A stretch of 38,086 nt of DNA, taken from assembly GCF_003263785.1 (NCBI RefSeq), contig NZ_JYJK01000129.1, positions 1 to 38,086 of the forward strand, written 5' to 3'. A model generated the notes under the pieces. It did not search any database and was not told the DNA's origin. It saw only the letters and a program-made list of their open reading frames with translations. Source of the DNA: Vibrio variabilis. GTDB lineage: Bacteria; Pseudomonadota; Gammaproteobacteria; Enterobacterales; Vibrionaceae. The position numbers were made by a program, and so were the translations under genes. Below are positions 24,932-33,410 of this stretch, piece after piece (the stretch's first letter is position 1; the number at the start of each line of letters is the position of its first letter).

Positions 24932-27049
24932 TTACTTGTAAAAGCTCTCTTCAAGACCCGCTCGAGTAACGAGTCCATCACACGGAGCAAAACGGTCTCC
25001 GTATTTTTGAGCGTGTTCATTCATCAATTCCACCACCTTCTTGATGCCTAGTGAGTCCATATAGCGGAATGGACCACCCAAGAACGGAGGGAAACCGATA
25101 CCGAAAATAGCACCAATGTCACCGTCACGAGGGCTGCGAATAATACCTTCATCGAGACAACGTACCGCCTCATTGAGCATTGGCAGCACACAGCGGATCG
25201 CGATGTCTTTTTCTGACATTGTCGCTTCAGGCTTAAGACCTAAAACGCCATACACTGAGCTATCAACGGACTTCTTCTTGCCTTTATAGGTATAGAAGCC
25301 TTTACCCGACTTACGACCTTTTCGGCCATCGCTGAGCAGTTTGTCGAACACATCTGGACCTTGGAATCGTTCACCAAGTTCATTGACCAAAATCGGCATG
25401 ATCTTAGCACCAATATCCACACCAACTTCATCAAGCAGCGTAATCGGCCCTACTGGGAACCCGAAATCTAATAATGCTCTATCCAATGACTCAATAGGTT
25501 CGTTGGCAAGAAGCACATTCGCCGACTCATTCATATATGGCGCAAGAATACGGTTTACATAAAAACCAGCTTGGTCTTTCACCACAATCGGTGTCTTACC
25601 TTGCTTTCTAGCAAACTGAACCATAGTAGCGATGGTCTCTTCAGACGTCGTTTCATGCGGAATAACTTCCACAAGTGGCATTTTGTCTGCTGGGCTGAAA
25701 TAGTGCAGACCTACCACATTTTCCGGACGCTCTGCTTTTTCTGCAATCTGTGCAATTGGAATCGATGACGTGTTAGTAGCGAAAATAGTGGTTGGCTTCG
25801 CATGCGTTTCCACATCACTCACCATTTGCTGTTTTAGACCTAAGTCTTCAAACACGGCTTCAACCACCACATCCGCTTTATCGAAGCCGGTAAAGTCAGT
25901 GCCGCCCGCCATTTGCAGCATTTGTGCTTGCAAATCGGCCTTAGAGATAATACGACGCTTGCGTTTCTTCTCTAGTAGCTTGTAGTTGTATCCCAGCGCG
26001 TTGACGATGCCATCATTAGAAACATCTTTGATTCGCACCGGCACTTTCGCTTTGCTAACGGTGACATGAGTGATACCCGCCCCCATTAAACCGCCACCAA
26101 GGACTACAGCGTTATTAACCGTGTTTGGCTTAGCATCGCTACCAAACTCTTTTTTCATTTCAGTGGTTGCAAAGAAGATAGAACGCAGCGCTTTTGACTC
26201 AGACGTCATGACAAGCTCGCCGAAACGCTTCGCTTCGTTTTCTAGCCCTTTCTTCATGCCTTTTTCTAGACCATAACGAATCACATCCAAAATAGCGTCC
26301 GCCGCTGGATAATTGCCGCGCGTTTTCTCATTGGTCTTTTTCGCCGCCTGATCAAAAATTACTTTGCGACCGAGGCCAGTGCCAGACATTAGGACTTCTT
26401 TCTTGCTCAGTTTCTTGGCTTTACGTTTTTTGCCTTTCTCCAAAAACTGTTTCGCCACATCGAGCAGGATGGTTTTTGGGACGCTCGCATCAACCACACC
26501 AAGCTTTTTGGCTTTTTTGGCGCGAAGCTGCTTACCCGTTAGAATGAGATCCAATGATGGCAGCAAACCAATCAAGCGTGGCAATCGCTGAGTACCGCCA
26601 GAGCCAGGCAATAATCCAAGCTGTACTTCTGGTAAGCCAAGCTTAGTGATACCCGCATCGCTACAGACTCGGTAGTCACACGCCAGCGCAAGCTCAAGAC
26701 CACCACCTAAACAAGGGCCGTGGATAGCCGAAACAACTGGGAACGGTAAGTCTGACAGCTGCTGGAACATCTCTTGTCCTTTAGCAGCTAAAGACTGAGC
26801 TTCCTCAGCGGAGGTACAAGCATCAAGCATTCTTACATCGGCACCGGCGATGAAGTTATCCGGTTTAAGCGAGTGGACAATCAGTCCTTTTAACTCAGCT
26901 TTTTTCTGCTCTAATTCTTCAAACAACTGCGCCATTTCTTCGGCAAACGCAGCTTGTAACGTATTCATTTTTTCGCCTGGCACATCGATGCCAAGCCATG
27001 CGATGTTCTGCTCATCTACCGAAAGATGAAAGGCTTTTTGTTCACTCAT
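24932..27049 (-). CDS. fadJ: Fatty acid oxidation complex alpha subunit FadJ
   Basis: A multifunctional beta-oxidation enzyme: enoyl-CoA hydratase at the N-terminus (SAIHGPCLGGGLELALACDY), an NAD-binding 3-hydroxyacyl-CoA dehydrogenase domain (VLGGGLMGAGI) and its C-terminal helical domain (DQAGFYVNRILAPYMNE). It is 705 residues from MSEQKAFHLS at 27049, an ATG that overlaps the fadI stop as TAATG. An in-frame start 48 bases upstream lies inside fadI and is rejected. It works with FadI, and the pair is the anaerobic-type counterpart of FadBA. No frame breaks. Confidence 0.95.
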   Translation of the reverse strand: MSEQKAFHLSVDEQNIAWLGIDVPGEKMNTLQAAFAEEMAQLFEELEQKKAELKGLIVHSLKPDNFIAGADVRMLDACTSAEEAQSLAAKGQEMFQQLSDLPFPVVSAIHGPCLGGGLELALACDYRVCSDAGITKLGLPEVQLGLLPGSGGTQRLPRLIGLLPSLDLILTGKQLRAKKAKKLGVVDASVPKTILLDVAKQFLEKGKKRKAKKLSKKEVLMSGTGLGRKVIFDQAAKKTNEKTRGNYPAADAILDVIRYGLEKGMKKGLENEAKRFGELVMTSESKALRSIFFATTEMKKEFGSDAKPNTVNNAVVLGGGLMGAGITHVTVSKAKVPVRIKDVSNDGIVNALGYNYKLLEKKRKRRIISKADLQAQMLQMAGGTDFTGFDKADVVVEAVFEDLGLKQQMVSDVETHAKPTTIFATNTSSIPIAQIAEKAERPENVVGLHYFSPADKMPLVEVIPHETTSEETIATMVQFARKQGKTPIVVKDQAGFYVNRILAPYMNESANVLLANEPIESLDRALLDFGFPVGPITLLDEVGVDIGAKIMPILVNELGERFQGPDVFDKLLSDGRKGRKSGKGFYTYKGKKKSVDSSVYGVLGLKPEATMSEKDIAIRCVLPMLNEAVRCLDEGIIRSPRDGDIGAIFGIGFPPFLGGPFRYMDSLGIKKVVELMNEHAQKYGDRFAPCDGLVTRAGLEESFYK

Positions 27050-28370
27050 TATTCTACCTCCAGAACCATTGCTGCACCCAAGCCACCTGCTGCACACGCA
27101 GTGTTAAGGGCAAGCCCTCCCCCGCGTCGCTTCAGTTCATTCAACGTTTGCGTGATCATTCGTGCACCAGTCGCGGCAAACGGGTGACCATAAGCAAGGG
27201 AGCCACCAAGTACGTTGAACTTATCCATATCAATTTCACCGATCGCTTTAGAACGACCCAACTTTTCTTGAGCGAACTTATCGCTGGCAAACATCTTCAC
27301 ATTAGATAGTGCTTGTGCGGCAAAGGCTTCATGCATATCGATAAGCGTTAGATCGGACAGAGAAATACCCGCGCGATCTAGCGCCATCGGTGTAGCATAA
27401 GAAGGCCCCATCAGCATGTCTTCACGAACGCCAATCGCTGAGAAAGCGTAAGAGCGAATGTAACCCTTGATTTCGAGTCCAAGCTCTTTCGCTCGCCCTT
27501 CGCGCATCAACATAATTGCTGCTGCGCCATCGGTTAACGGCGTACTGTTTGCTGCGGTAACGCTGCCGTACTGCCTATCAAAGGCAGGACGCAGTTTGCT
27601 GTAGCTAGAAAGCTCGGAGTCATGACGAATGTTGTTGTCTTCATCTAAGCTCTTTTTGTATGGCTCAGGGAATGCAGACATCACTTCGTCGCGCACTTTG
27701 CCCTCTTTCCATGCTTGAGAAGCAAGAGTGTGAGAACGGTGAGCAAGCTCATCTTGCTCTAGACGGGTAATACCGTGTGATTTTGCCATTTGCTCGGCAG
27801 TTTGACCCATAGAAAGACCTGTCGAGTACTCTGCGACGGCAGGGGGGACTGGCATCAAATCTTTAAACGATAGCTTTTTAAGAATATTGAGTTTTTGGCC
27901 GACCGTTTTGGTTTTACTCAGAGCCAATAGGTTAGCAGCAAGTTTCTTGGATACGCCAATGGGTAGCACTGACGACGAGTCTGCACCACCAGCAATACCG
28001 GCATCTATCGTCCCTGCATAATGCTTTCACAAACGTTAGCCGCGGCTTGGAAACTGGTCGCACAGGCGCGCGTCACACTGTAAGCATCCGTATGGATGTC
28101 CATTCCAGTGCCCAAAACAATTTCACGAGCAATATTTGGCGCTTCCGGCATTTGCACTACTTGACCAAACACCACTTGGTCGATCAACTTAGGATCAATA
28201 TCGGTGCGTGCCATCATTTCAGCGACGACCATTTTTCCTAAGTCCACCGCTGGTACTTGACTAAATTCGGTACTTTGGCGGGCAAAAGGGGTACGAAGCC
28301 CCGCCACAACAGCAATTCGCTCACCGTTTCGAGTGGTGAGATCGATTTTCCCCACGTCCTTACTGCTCAT
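27049..28370 (-). CDS. fadI: 3-ketoacyl-CoA thiolase FadI (one frameshift)
   Basis: It catalyses thiolysis in beta-oxidation as the beta subunit of the FadIJ complex. The nucleophilic-cysteine motif SVTRACATSFQAA is present, followed by the C-terminal His motif GHPFAATGARM and the final Cys motif NTACAAGGLGAAM. At 28012-28014 a G run on the minus strand is one base short. Correcting it joins ESIMQG to TIDAGIAGGADSSSVLPIG and gives 440 residues, close to E. coli FadI (436). AAGGAG precedes the ATG. A FadR operator lies between the promoter and the start. Confidence 0.93.
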
Positions 28371-28389
28371 AGTTTCTCCTTCCTAAAGA

Positions 28390-28410
28390 GGTCTGACCAC
28401 ACGCATTGTA
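28390..28410 (-). promoter_or_regulatory. fadIJ promoter with FadR operator
   Basis: On the minus strand TACAAT (28410-28405) is a likely -10, followed a few bases later by TGGTCAGACC (28399-28390). This is an exact match to the core of the FadR operator (TGGTC-N-GACC). The operator lies at the expected transcription start and 20 bases before the fadI ATG, a classic repressor position. No good -35 was seen. Confidence 0.8.
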
Positions 28411-28565
28411 ACGGGATTGTTACGGATTTAAAACAACCGTTTGACAAATATCAGCGGTTTTATTGAATAACGTGATAGGGTCGACCAAAATGGAATATGA
28501 GAATTGCGTAAAGTCGGCAACAATATGGTGTGAGAAAACAAGAAGATATCGGCAGGATTTCAGGC

Positions 28566-28597
28566 AAAAAAAAACCACACAGATAAATTGTGTGGTT
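28566..28597 (-). terminator. Terminator of a structured minus-strand RNA
   Basis: A perfect 9-bp stem AACCACACA/TGTGTGGTT (28573-28581 and 28589-28597) is followed by nine T on the minus strand. No protein gene on that strand ends nearby, so it must end an RNA gene. Confidence 0.9.
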
Positions 28598-28730
28598 GGA
28601 ATCTCTAAAGCAATTAACTTGCGCCAATTGAAAATAATCAGTTTCCTGATTAGGAGAAAGTAAAGTCAGCCTTCAAAAGGAAGTGTCATCTTGCTCAACA
28701 TGTTAGTCTCGAAAGACCAACGAGATGACA
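28566..28730 (-). ncRNA. Predicted structured small RNA upstream of fadIJ
   Basis: About 165 nt with four consecutive hairpins. The first is an outer 8-bp stem UGUCAUCU/AGAUGACA enclosing an 8-bp stem GUUGGUCU-UUCG-AGACUAAC. The second is UAAUCAG-GAAA-CUGAUUA. The third is CAAUUGGC-GCAA-GUUAAUUG. The fourth is a terminator with nine U. Tetraloops UUCG, GAAA and GCAA are the stable RNA classes, and three positions pair as G-U on this strand but are A-C mismatches on the other. Both facts fix the strand as minus. A weak -10 (TATATT, 28742-28737) precedes it. I do not recognise a named family; function is unknown. Confidence 0.7.
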
Positions 28731-28782
28731 GGGTCTAATATAGCTTCTCCACAGGTCTGAATTTTGAACTAGATCAATTTTG

Positions 28783-28798
28783 TGTGACTTTACTGACA
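28783..28798. promoter_or_regulatory. Candidate CRP site upstream of the sigma factor gene
   Basis: TGTGA-CTTTAC-TGACA differs from the CRP consensus in one base of the second half-site. It lies 47-62 bases upstream of the sigma factor start, a usual distance for activation, but a -10 is not obvious. Confidence 0.3.
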
Positions 28799-28844
28799 CC
28801 ACGGGACAAAAAACACGGTTCACAGAGCGAAAACGGGGGCTCCT

Positions 28845-29408
28845 GTGTCATTAATTAAAAATTTTGGAAAGAAATTCTCGAAACGTCCGGTCAACTCGGA
28901 TATGGACAGACAAAGAAAATATGAAGCACTGGTGCGTGCTTATCATCGCGACCTCTTCCGATATGCGTATTGGCTATGCAAAGACAAGCCTATCGCGGAG
29001 GATTTGGTTCAAGAGACTTGCCTTCGAGCGTGGAAGTCGTTAGACAGCTTGCAAGATGAAAAGGCAGCGAAGTCGTGGCTGATCACTATTCTGCGCAGAG
29101 AGAATGCAAGACGCTTCGAGCGCAAGCAGTTCGATCTGGTTGATATTGATGACTACGGCAATGATGCCAAAGTGTCTGATGATCCGTACCATCAACAGGA
29201 ATGGCTTCAAGCACAAATCATGAAACTCGATGTCGAGTATCGCGAGCCGCTTTTCCTTCAAGTCGTCGGTGGCTTTAGTGGTGAGGAAATTGGCAACATA
29301 CTCGACTTAAACAAGAATACCGTTATGACTCGATTATTTAGAGCTCGAAACCAGCTTAAAGAGATGCTTGAGTCTGAGGATGCACATAGGGGGCAACAAA
29401 ATGGATGA
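28845..29408 (+). CDS. ECF-type RNA polymerase sigma factor
   Basis: A 187-residue alternative sigma factor. Region 2 reads YHRDLFRYAYWLCKDKPIAED followed by LVQETCLRAWKSL, and region 4 is the helix-turn-helix VVGGFSGEEIGNIL...NTVMTRLFRARNQL. It starts with GTG at 28845 after GGGGG. It overlaps the next gene by eight bases (ATGGATGA). That neighbour is a membrane-anchored DUF3379 protein likely to act as anti-sigma factor. The target promoters are not identified; flanking fadL and fadI genes make an envelope or lipid signal possible, but this is inference. Confidence 0.92.
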   Translation: MSLIKNFGKKFSKRPVNSDMDRQRKYEALVRAYHRDLFRYAYWLCKDKPIAEDLVQETCLRAWKSLDSLQDEKAAKSWLITILRRENARRFERKQFDLVDIDDYGNDAKVSDDPYHQQEWLQAQIMKLDVEYREPLFLQVVGGFSGEEIGNILDLNKNTVMTRLFRARNQLKEMLESEDAHRGQQNG

Positions 29409-30120
29409 GTTAGAATTCCGTCGTCGCGTTATGTCCGATCCTAAGGCAAGAGATCCCGAGCTGTTGGAGGCAACCAAAAACAGTGAGGCTAACGCCAAAT
29501 ACCTGGATGACATTCTGGGTCTAGATGCGCGTATCGAACAGGCGATGAAAGTTGACGTACCTGACGATCTTGCCGATCGAATTTTGTTTAACCAACCGCC
29601 AGAGAATAACGTGGTTAAAGTGAGCTTCGGTAAACGAGCACTATCTATGGCTGCATCTGTGGCCTTTGCATTTGGCTTGCTTGTAGGTCAGGTTAACTGG
29701 GGTAATATAGTCGTGTCTGACGCGCAAGCATCGCTGCCAGACATGGCGATGGAGCACTTCAACGCAGAGAAAAGCTTTATTGATTCTTTGGATGAAAATG
29801 CCTCGAAAGAGCAAATAAACGCCAAGCTATTGCCGTTTTCCTACCAGTTAGGACAAAGCTTTCCATATCATGTGTTTTACATTAATCATTGTGGTTTTGG
29901 TGATTCAAATGCAATGCACATCGTGTTTGAGGGCGAGAAAGGTAAAGTCACCCTATTTCTTACAGGTATTGCCACTGACCAAGTGGAAAGCTTCGATAAA
30001 GATGGCATGACAGGCATGGTTAAGCCGATGGGAAATAGCAGCTTTATCCTAGTTGGAGAAGAGGGCGAAGATTTAGCGAAAATCGGCGAAAACATCAGAA
30101 AAGTCATGAACCCAGCTTAA
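29401..30120 (+). CDS. DUF3379 membrane protein, probable anti-sigma factor
   Basis: A 239-residue protein with an N-terminal cytoplasmic region (MDELEFRRRVMSDPKARDPE, helical, acidic/basic), one membrane helix near residues 80-98 (LSMAASVAFAFGLLVGQV) and a periplasmic C-terminal domain. This single-pass topology, with the gene directly coupled to an ECF sigma factor, is typical of anti-sigma factors. The family, DUF3379, is otherwise uncharacterised as far as I know. The start at 29401 has AGGGGG seven bases before; an upstream in-frame ATG at 29368 falls within the sigma factor gene and is rejected. Confidence 0.85.
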   Translation: MDELEFRRRVMSDPKARDPELLEATKNSEANAKYLDDILGLDARIEQAMKVDVPDDLADRILFNQPPENNVVKVSFGKRALSMAASVAFAFGLLVGQVNWGNIVVSDAQASLPDMAMEHFNAEKSFIDSLDENASKEQINAKLLPFSYQLGQSFPYHVFYINHCGFGDSNAMHIVFEGEKGKVTLFLTGIATDQVESFDKDGMTGMVKPMGNSSFILVGEEGEDLAKIGENIRKVMNPA

Positions 30121-30135
30121 AAAAACGTAATTAAG

Positions 30136-30165
30136 AAGGCTTATCTTTCGAGGTAAGCCTTTTTT
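30136..30165 (+). terminator. Terminator of the sigma/DUF3379 operon
   Basis: An 11-bp stem AAGGCTTATCT/AGGTAAGCCTT (one G-U pair) with a TTCG loop is followed by six T. It lies 15 bases after the DUF3379 stop codon. Confidence 0.9.
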
Positions 30166-30268
30166 GTATCTTCACTCGAATTTAGAGCACCAACTCTAAA
30201 TATCGACATATTCGATGCTTTTACTGCCAAATAGTCGTCATTTATATACTTTTTGCGTCATTTTGATT

Positions 30269-30283
30269 ACTGGTCTGATTTCT
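30269..30283. promoter_or_regulatory. Imperfect FadR-like site before fadL copy 1
   Basis: ACTGGTCTGATTTCT keeps the left half (CTGGTC-N-GA) of the FadR operator core but not the right. It lies just upstream of TATACT (30290-30295), a candidate -10. FadR control of fadL is established in E. coli; here it is a suggestion. Confidence 0.4.
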
Positions 30284-30314
30284 AATGTCTATACTAGCGA
30301 TTAGGATCAGCCCG

Positions 30315-30334
30315 AATTGAGTTTTAACTCAATT
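30315..30334 (+). promoter_or_regulatory. Stem-loop in the fadL copy 1 leader
   Basis: AATTGAGTT/AACTCAATT, a 9-bp inverted repeat with two bases between, lies about 15-20 bases after the expected transcription start and 47 bases before the ATG. It may stabilise the mRNA or be an operator. Confidence 0.4.
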
Positions 30335-30381
30335 TACACTAACGCCCATAAGAGGCGATTACAAAAAAGGATGTATACTAA

Positions 30382-31638
30382 ATGACTACTTCGCGTCTGT
30401 ATAAAAAAACACTATTAGCAGTGGCAGTCTCGTCACTCACTTTCGCCTCTCAACAAGCAGCAGCCGCTGGTTTCCAGCTCAACTCTCAATCTGCAACGGG
30501 TCTAGGCCGCGCATTTGCAGGTGATGCAGTTATCGCCGACAACGCATCGGTAATGGCACGTAATGCTGCGGCAATGACACTATTTGACTCGCACCAGTTT
30601 TCTGGTGGCGTTAACTACATTAAGACAAATATTGATGTAAAAGACATCAACTACATCACAGGAGCTCCTGTTGCGGACGCAAATAATAGCAGCGGTACAC
30701 CTGTCCCAAACATTTACTACATTCACCGTTTAAATGATCAGTGGGCACTAGGTGCAGGCATCTATTCCAACTTTGGTACTAACAACAACTTTGATGATAA
30801 CTTTGGCGCCGGGTCAGGTTTCCCTGCAGGACAAATTCCAGCAGCAACAGTCTTTGGTGGTACTACCGAGATTTCAAGCATCAACTACACGTTAAATGCA
30901 GCCTACCGAGTTAACGAGCAATGGAGCATCGGCGGTGGTATTGATATCGTACAAGGTAGCGGCAAGTTAGTGCGTAAAACTGGCTTCCCGGCGCCAGTAG
31001 ATACCGCGGTAGATATCGAAGCTGATGGCGTAGGAGTCGGTTTTAATCTAGGTACTGTTTTTGAATTAAATGAAAACAACCGTTTCGGTCTAGGCTACCA
31101 CTACAGTCCTGAAATCGAAGCGAAAGGTGATGTATTCTACTCGGGTGATTTGACTGCTGACAGCATCAAGCTACCTTTGCCAAGCATGCTAGAGTTTTCA
31201 GGTTATCACAAAATTCAAGATTCAAAGTTCGCTGTACACTACAGTCTTCAATGGATCGGTTGGAGTGTTTTCGACAAAATTGAGACAAACAATGGTGTAA
31301 CTGTTAAAGACTACGAATGGCAAGATGGTTATCACGTAGCTATCGGTGGTACATATTACCTAAACGATGCTTGGACTCTACGTGCCGGTTATATGTACGA
31401 TACTGCCGCTCAGGATAAGCTAACGTCGATTTCTGTTCCTGATTCGGATCGCCAATGGTTGTCCGCTGGTTTTGGTTACAACTTCAAACAGCACCACACA
31501 ATTGACTTCGGTTTCACTTACCTAATGGGTAAAGACGTAAATGTTTCTGAAACAATCGTTCCTGGTGTTGAAATGCTAACAGCAACTACGCGCGCTGACG
31601 CAATCCTTGCTGGTATCCAATACAGCTACAGCTTCTAA
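30382..31638 (+). CDS. fadL: FadL-family outer membrane transport protein, copy 1
   Basis: A 418-residue outer-membrane beta-barrel that takes up long-chain fatty acids by lateral diffusion. The signal peptide is clear (KKTLLAVAVSSLTFASQQAAAA, cut before GFQLNSQSATGLGRAFAG). The mature N-terminus is the plug-domain hatch motif of the family. The family NPA motif near residues 61-63 reads NAA here (RNAAAMTLF), whereas copy 2 keeps NPA. The last residues SYSF end in an aromatic residue, as barrels need for BAM recognition. AAAGG lies 11 bases before the ATG. It has its own leader structure and terminator. Confidence 0.92.
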   Translation: MTTSRLYKKTLLAVAVSSLTFASQQAAAAGFQLNSQSATGLGRAFAGDAVIADNASVMARNAAAMTLFDSHQFSGGVNYIKTNIDVKDINYITGAPVADANNSSGTPVPNIYYIHRLNDQWALGAGIYSNFGTNNNFDDNFGAGSGFPAGQIPAATVFGGTTEISSINYTLNAAYRVNEQWSIGGGIDIVQGSGKLVRKTGFPAPVDTAVDIEADGVGVGFNLGTVFELNENNRFGLGYHYSPEIEAKGDVFYSGDLTADSIKLPLPSMLEFSGYHKIQDSKFAVHYSLQWIGWSVFDKIETNNGVTVKDYEWQDGYHVAIGGTYYLNDAWTLRAGYMYDTAAQDKLTSISVPDSDRQWLSAGFGYNFKQHHTIDFGFTYLMGKDVNVSETIVPGVEMLTATTRADAILAGIQYSYSF

Positions 31639-31658
31639 GCACTAGCCTCCTATATCTC

Positions 31659-31685
31659 AAAAGGGTCGATGTATCGGCCCTTTTT
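31659..31685 (+). terminator. Terminator of fadL copy 1
   Basis: AAAAGGGTCGAT/ATCGGCCCTTTT with one T-G pair, followed by T5 and further T. It lies 20 bases after the stop codon. Confidence 0.85.
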
Positions 31686-31894
31686 GCTTTTCTGCACATA
31701 TCACGCCCTTCCCTCCTTACAGCTGTACGCTCAAATTTCACAACATCTCGATAACAACCAGAATATTCACCTACAAAATAACCCCTGCCGATAGATAATC
31801 TTAAAAATGCACTTTTAGTCACAAAATAGTTTTAAAGTTAATGCTCTAAAAATAGAATCTGCGCTCTAAACGCAATTAATTTGAGCGAACAACA

Positions 31895-33181
31895 ATGATA
31901 AATACCAAATACTCTCCCCTTGCTATTGCAGTGGTATTGGGAACACTAGCGTCTACGACTGCGTCTGCGGCAGGCTTTCAACTTGCTGAGTACTCTGCGA
32001 CTGGCCTAGGCCGAGCTTACGCTGGTGAAGCGGCGATGGCGGATAATGCTGGCGCACAATGGCGTAACCCTGCCATGCTTACCTACTTGGAAGGCACACA
32101 AATCTCCGGTGGTGTGTTGTACGTTGAACCTAACATTGATGTGAAAGGCACGGCGGCCATTGGTGGTCAACCTGTCTACACCGAAGCGAAAGACATTGCG
32201 AACAGTGCGCCAGTACCTAACCTTTATGTTTCCCATCAAATCAACGAACAATGGTTTGCTGGTTTGGCATTGGGTTCAAACTATGGCATGGAAACGAACC
32301 TAGGCAGCGAATTCAAAGCGACACAATATGGTAATGAAGCGAAGATCATGACCGTTGAAGCGGTGGCAAACCTTGGTTACCAAATCAATGATGCATTCAG
32401 TGTTGGTGGTGGTATCCGTTTTGTTACTGGTGAAGGTAAGATTGGTGCAACGGCTCCTTTTACACTGCCCACATCAGCAACTACAGCTATTCAAAAAGGC
32501 TCATACCTTAAATATGTCGAAGGCACTGACAGCTCTTGGGGTTATGTCCTCGGTGCGGCATGGCAAATCAACGACAGCCATCGCCTCGGTTTTGCCTATA
32601 AATCTGAAGTGATGATGGATTTTGATGGATACGGCGAGGGCGAAGTCTTCCACTTCCAAGGTCGTCGCGACGGCAAGCTTAGCGTAGCTCTTCCTGCAAC
32701 CGCTGAACTTGCGTCTTTCCACCAACTCACTGACCAATGGGCGATGCATGCAAGCATTAACTGGACCCAGTGGAGCAGCTTTGAAAAGCTGGAAGCTAAG
32801 TTTGTAGATGGTGTGACGTCTCCTATCAAGAACGAGAACTGGAAAGACAGCTATCGCTTCGCATTGGGCACAACCTACCAGTTAAACAGCAAGCTTGCAC
32901 TGCGTGGTGGCGTGGCATACGACATGTCTGCAGTTGACGACAAGTACCGTACCACAACGATCCCAGAGACTGACCGTACTTGGCTTAGTGCGGGTGTTAG
33001 CTACGCCTTTACCAAGCAGTTTACCTTAGATGGCGGTCTGACCTACATAATGGCTCGCGATGCGTCTATTGTTGAACCACGTGATGCACTAGATGGAAGT
33101 GCGGCAGTATTTGGTACATTTGAAGGTGAAATCTCAGGTGACGTTTGGATTGCAGGTGTTCAAGCTAACTACCGCTTCTAA
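31895..33181 (+). CDS. fadL: FadL-family outer membrane transport protein, copy 2
   Basis: A 428-residue paralogue of the preceding gene. The signal peptide (SPLAIAVVLGTLASTTASAA) is followed by the hatch motif GFQLAEYSATGLGRAYAGEA, and the NPA motif is intact (WRNPAMLTY, residues 58-60). It ends in aromatic YRF. The ribosome site is weak (GAG about 9 bases upstream). The gap to copy 1 (256 bases, including a terminator and a repeated GCTCTAAA before this gene) shows that the two are transcribed separately. Tandem fadL genes are common in Vibrio; different chain-length or aromatic substrates are possible. Confidence 0.92.
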   Translation: MINTKYSPLAIAVVLGTLASTTASAAGFQLAEYSATGLGRAYAGEAAMADNAGAQWRNPAMLTYLEGTQISGGVLYVEPNIDVKGTAAIGGQPVYTEAKDIANSAPVPNLYVSHQINEQWFAGLALGSNYGMETNLGSEFKATQYGNEAKIMTVEAVANLGYQINDAFSVGGGIRFVTGEGKIGATAPFTLPTSATTAIQKGSYLKYVEGTDSSWGYVLGAAWQINDSHRLGFAYKSEVMMDFDGYGEGEVFHFQGRRDGKLSVALPATAELASFHQLTDQWAMHASINWTQWSSFEKLEAKFVDGVTSPIKNENWKDSYRFALGTTYQLNSKLALRGGVAYDMSAVDDKYRTTTIPETDRTWLSAGVSYAFTKQFTLDGGLTYIMARDASIVEPRDALDGSAAVFGTFEGEISGDVWIAGVQANYRF

Positions 33182-33222
33182 TCTTCTGACTTGGTAGCAG
33201 AGACTACTAGAAATATCGTCAC

Positions 33223-33238
33223 CCCCTTGCAAAAGGGG
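33223..33238 (+). repeat. Hairpin with GCAA loop in the fadL copy 2 3' UTR
   Basis: CCCCTT-GCAA-AAGGGG followed, further on, by ATCTTCAC-TGTC-GTGAAGAT (33312-33331) and the terminator. No T run follows, so it is not itself a terminator. Confidence 0.45.
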
Positions 33239-33352
33239 AGCTCGTACAGCGCGTTGATAACCAAAATGGTGAGTAAACCTATCAATTAATGTTAGTCACA
33301 CGTCTTAGACGATCTTCACTGTCGTGAAGATGACGACAAGTTTTCTACGAAA

Positions 33353-33386
33353 AAAACGTCACTCAATTGAGTGACGTTTTATTTTT
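33353..33386. terminator. Bidirectional terminator between fadL copy 2 and mlaA
   Basis: A 28-bp perfect palindrome (AAAACGTCACTCAA / TTGAGTGACGTTTT, 33353-33380) has T on the plus strand and A on the left, serving fadL copy 2 on the plus strand and mlaA on the minus strand. Confidence 0.92.
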
Positions 33387-33410
33387 ACTCACTAGGACTA
33401 CTTGTTAAAG

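Larger units (their letters stand above)
28371..28844. other. Intergenic region between fadI and the sigma factor gene
   Basis: This 474-base region has no protein gene I accept. It contains the FadR operator and -10 of fadI (28390-28410), a strongly structured minus-strand RNA (28566-28730), and before the sigma factor gene a CRP-like TGTGA-N6-TGACA at 28783-28798 (one mismatch from consensus). Confidence 0.6.

Noticed and set aside
28463..28663. Frame of 66 codons on the plus strand near fadI
   Set aside because: It crosses the terminator and two hairpins of the predicted minus-strand RNA, has no ribosome site and no known relative.
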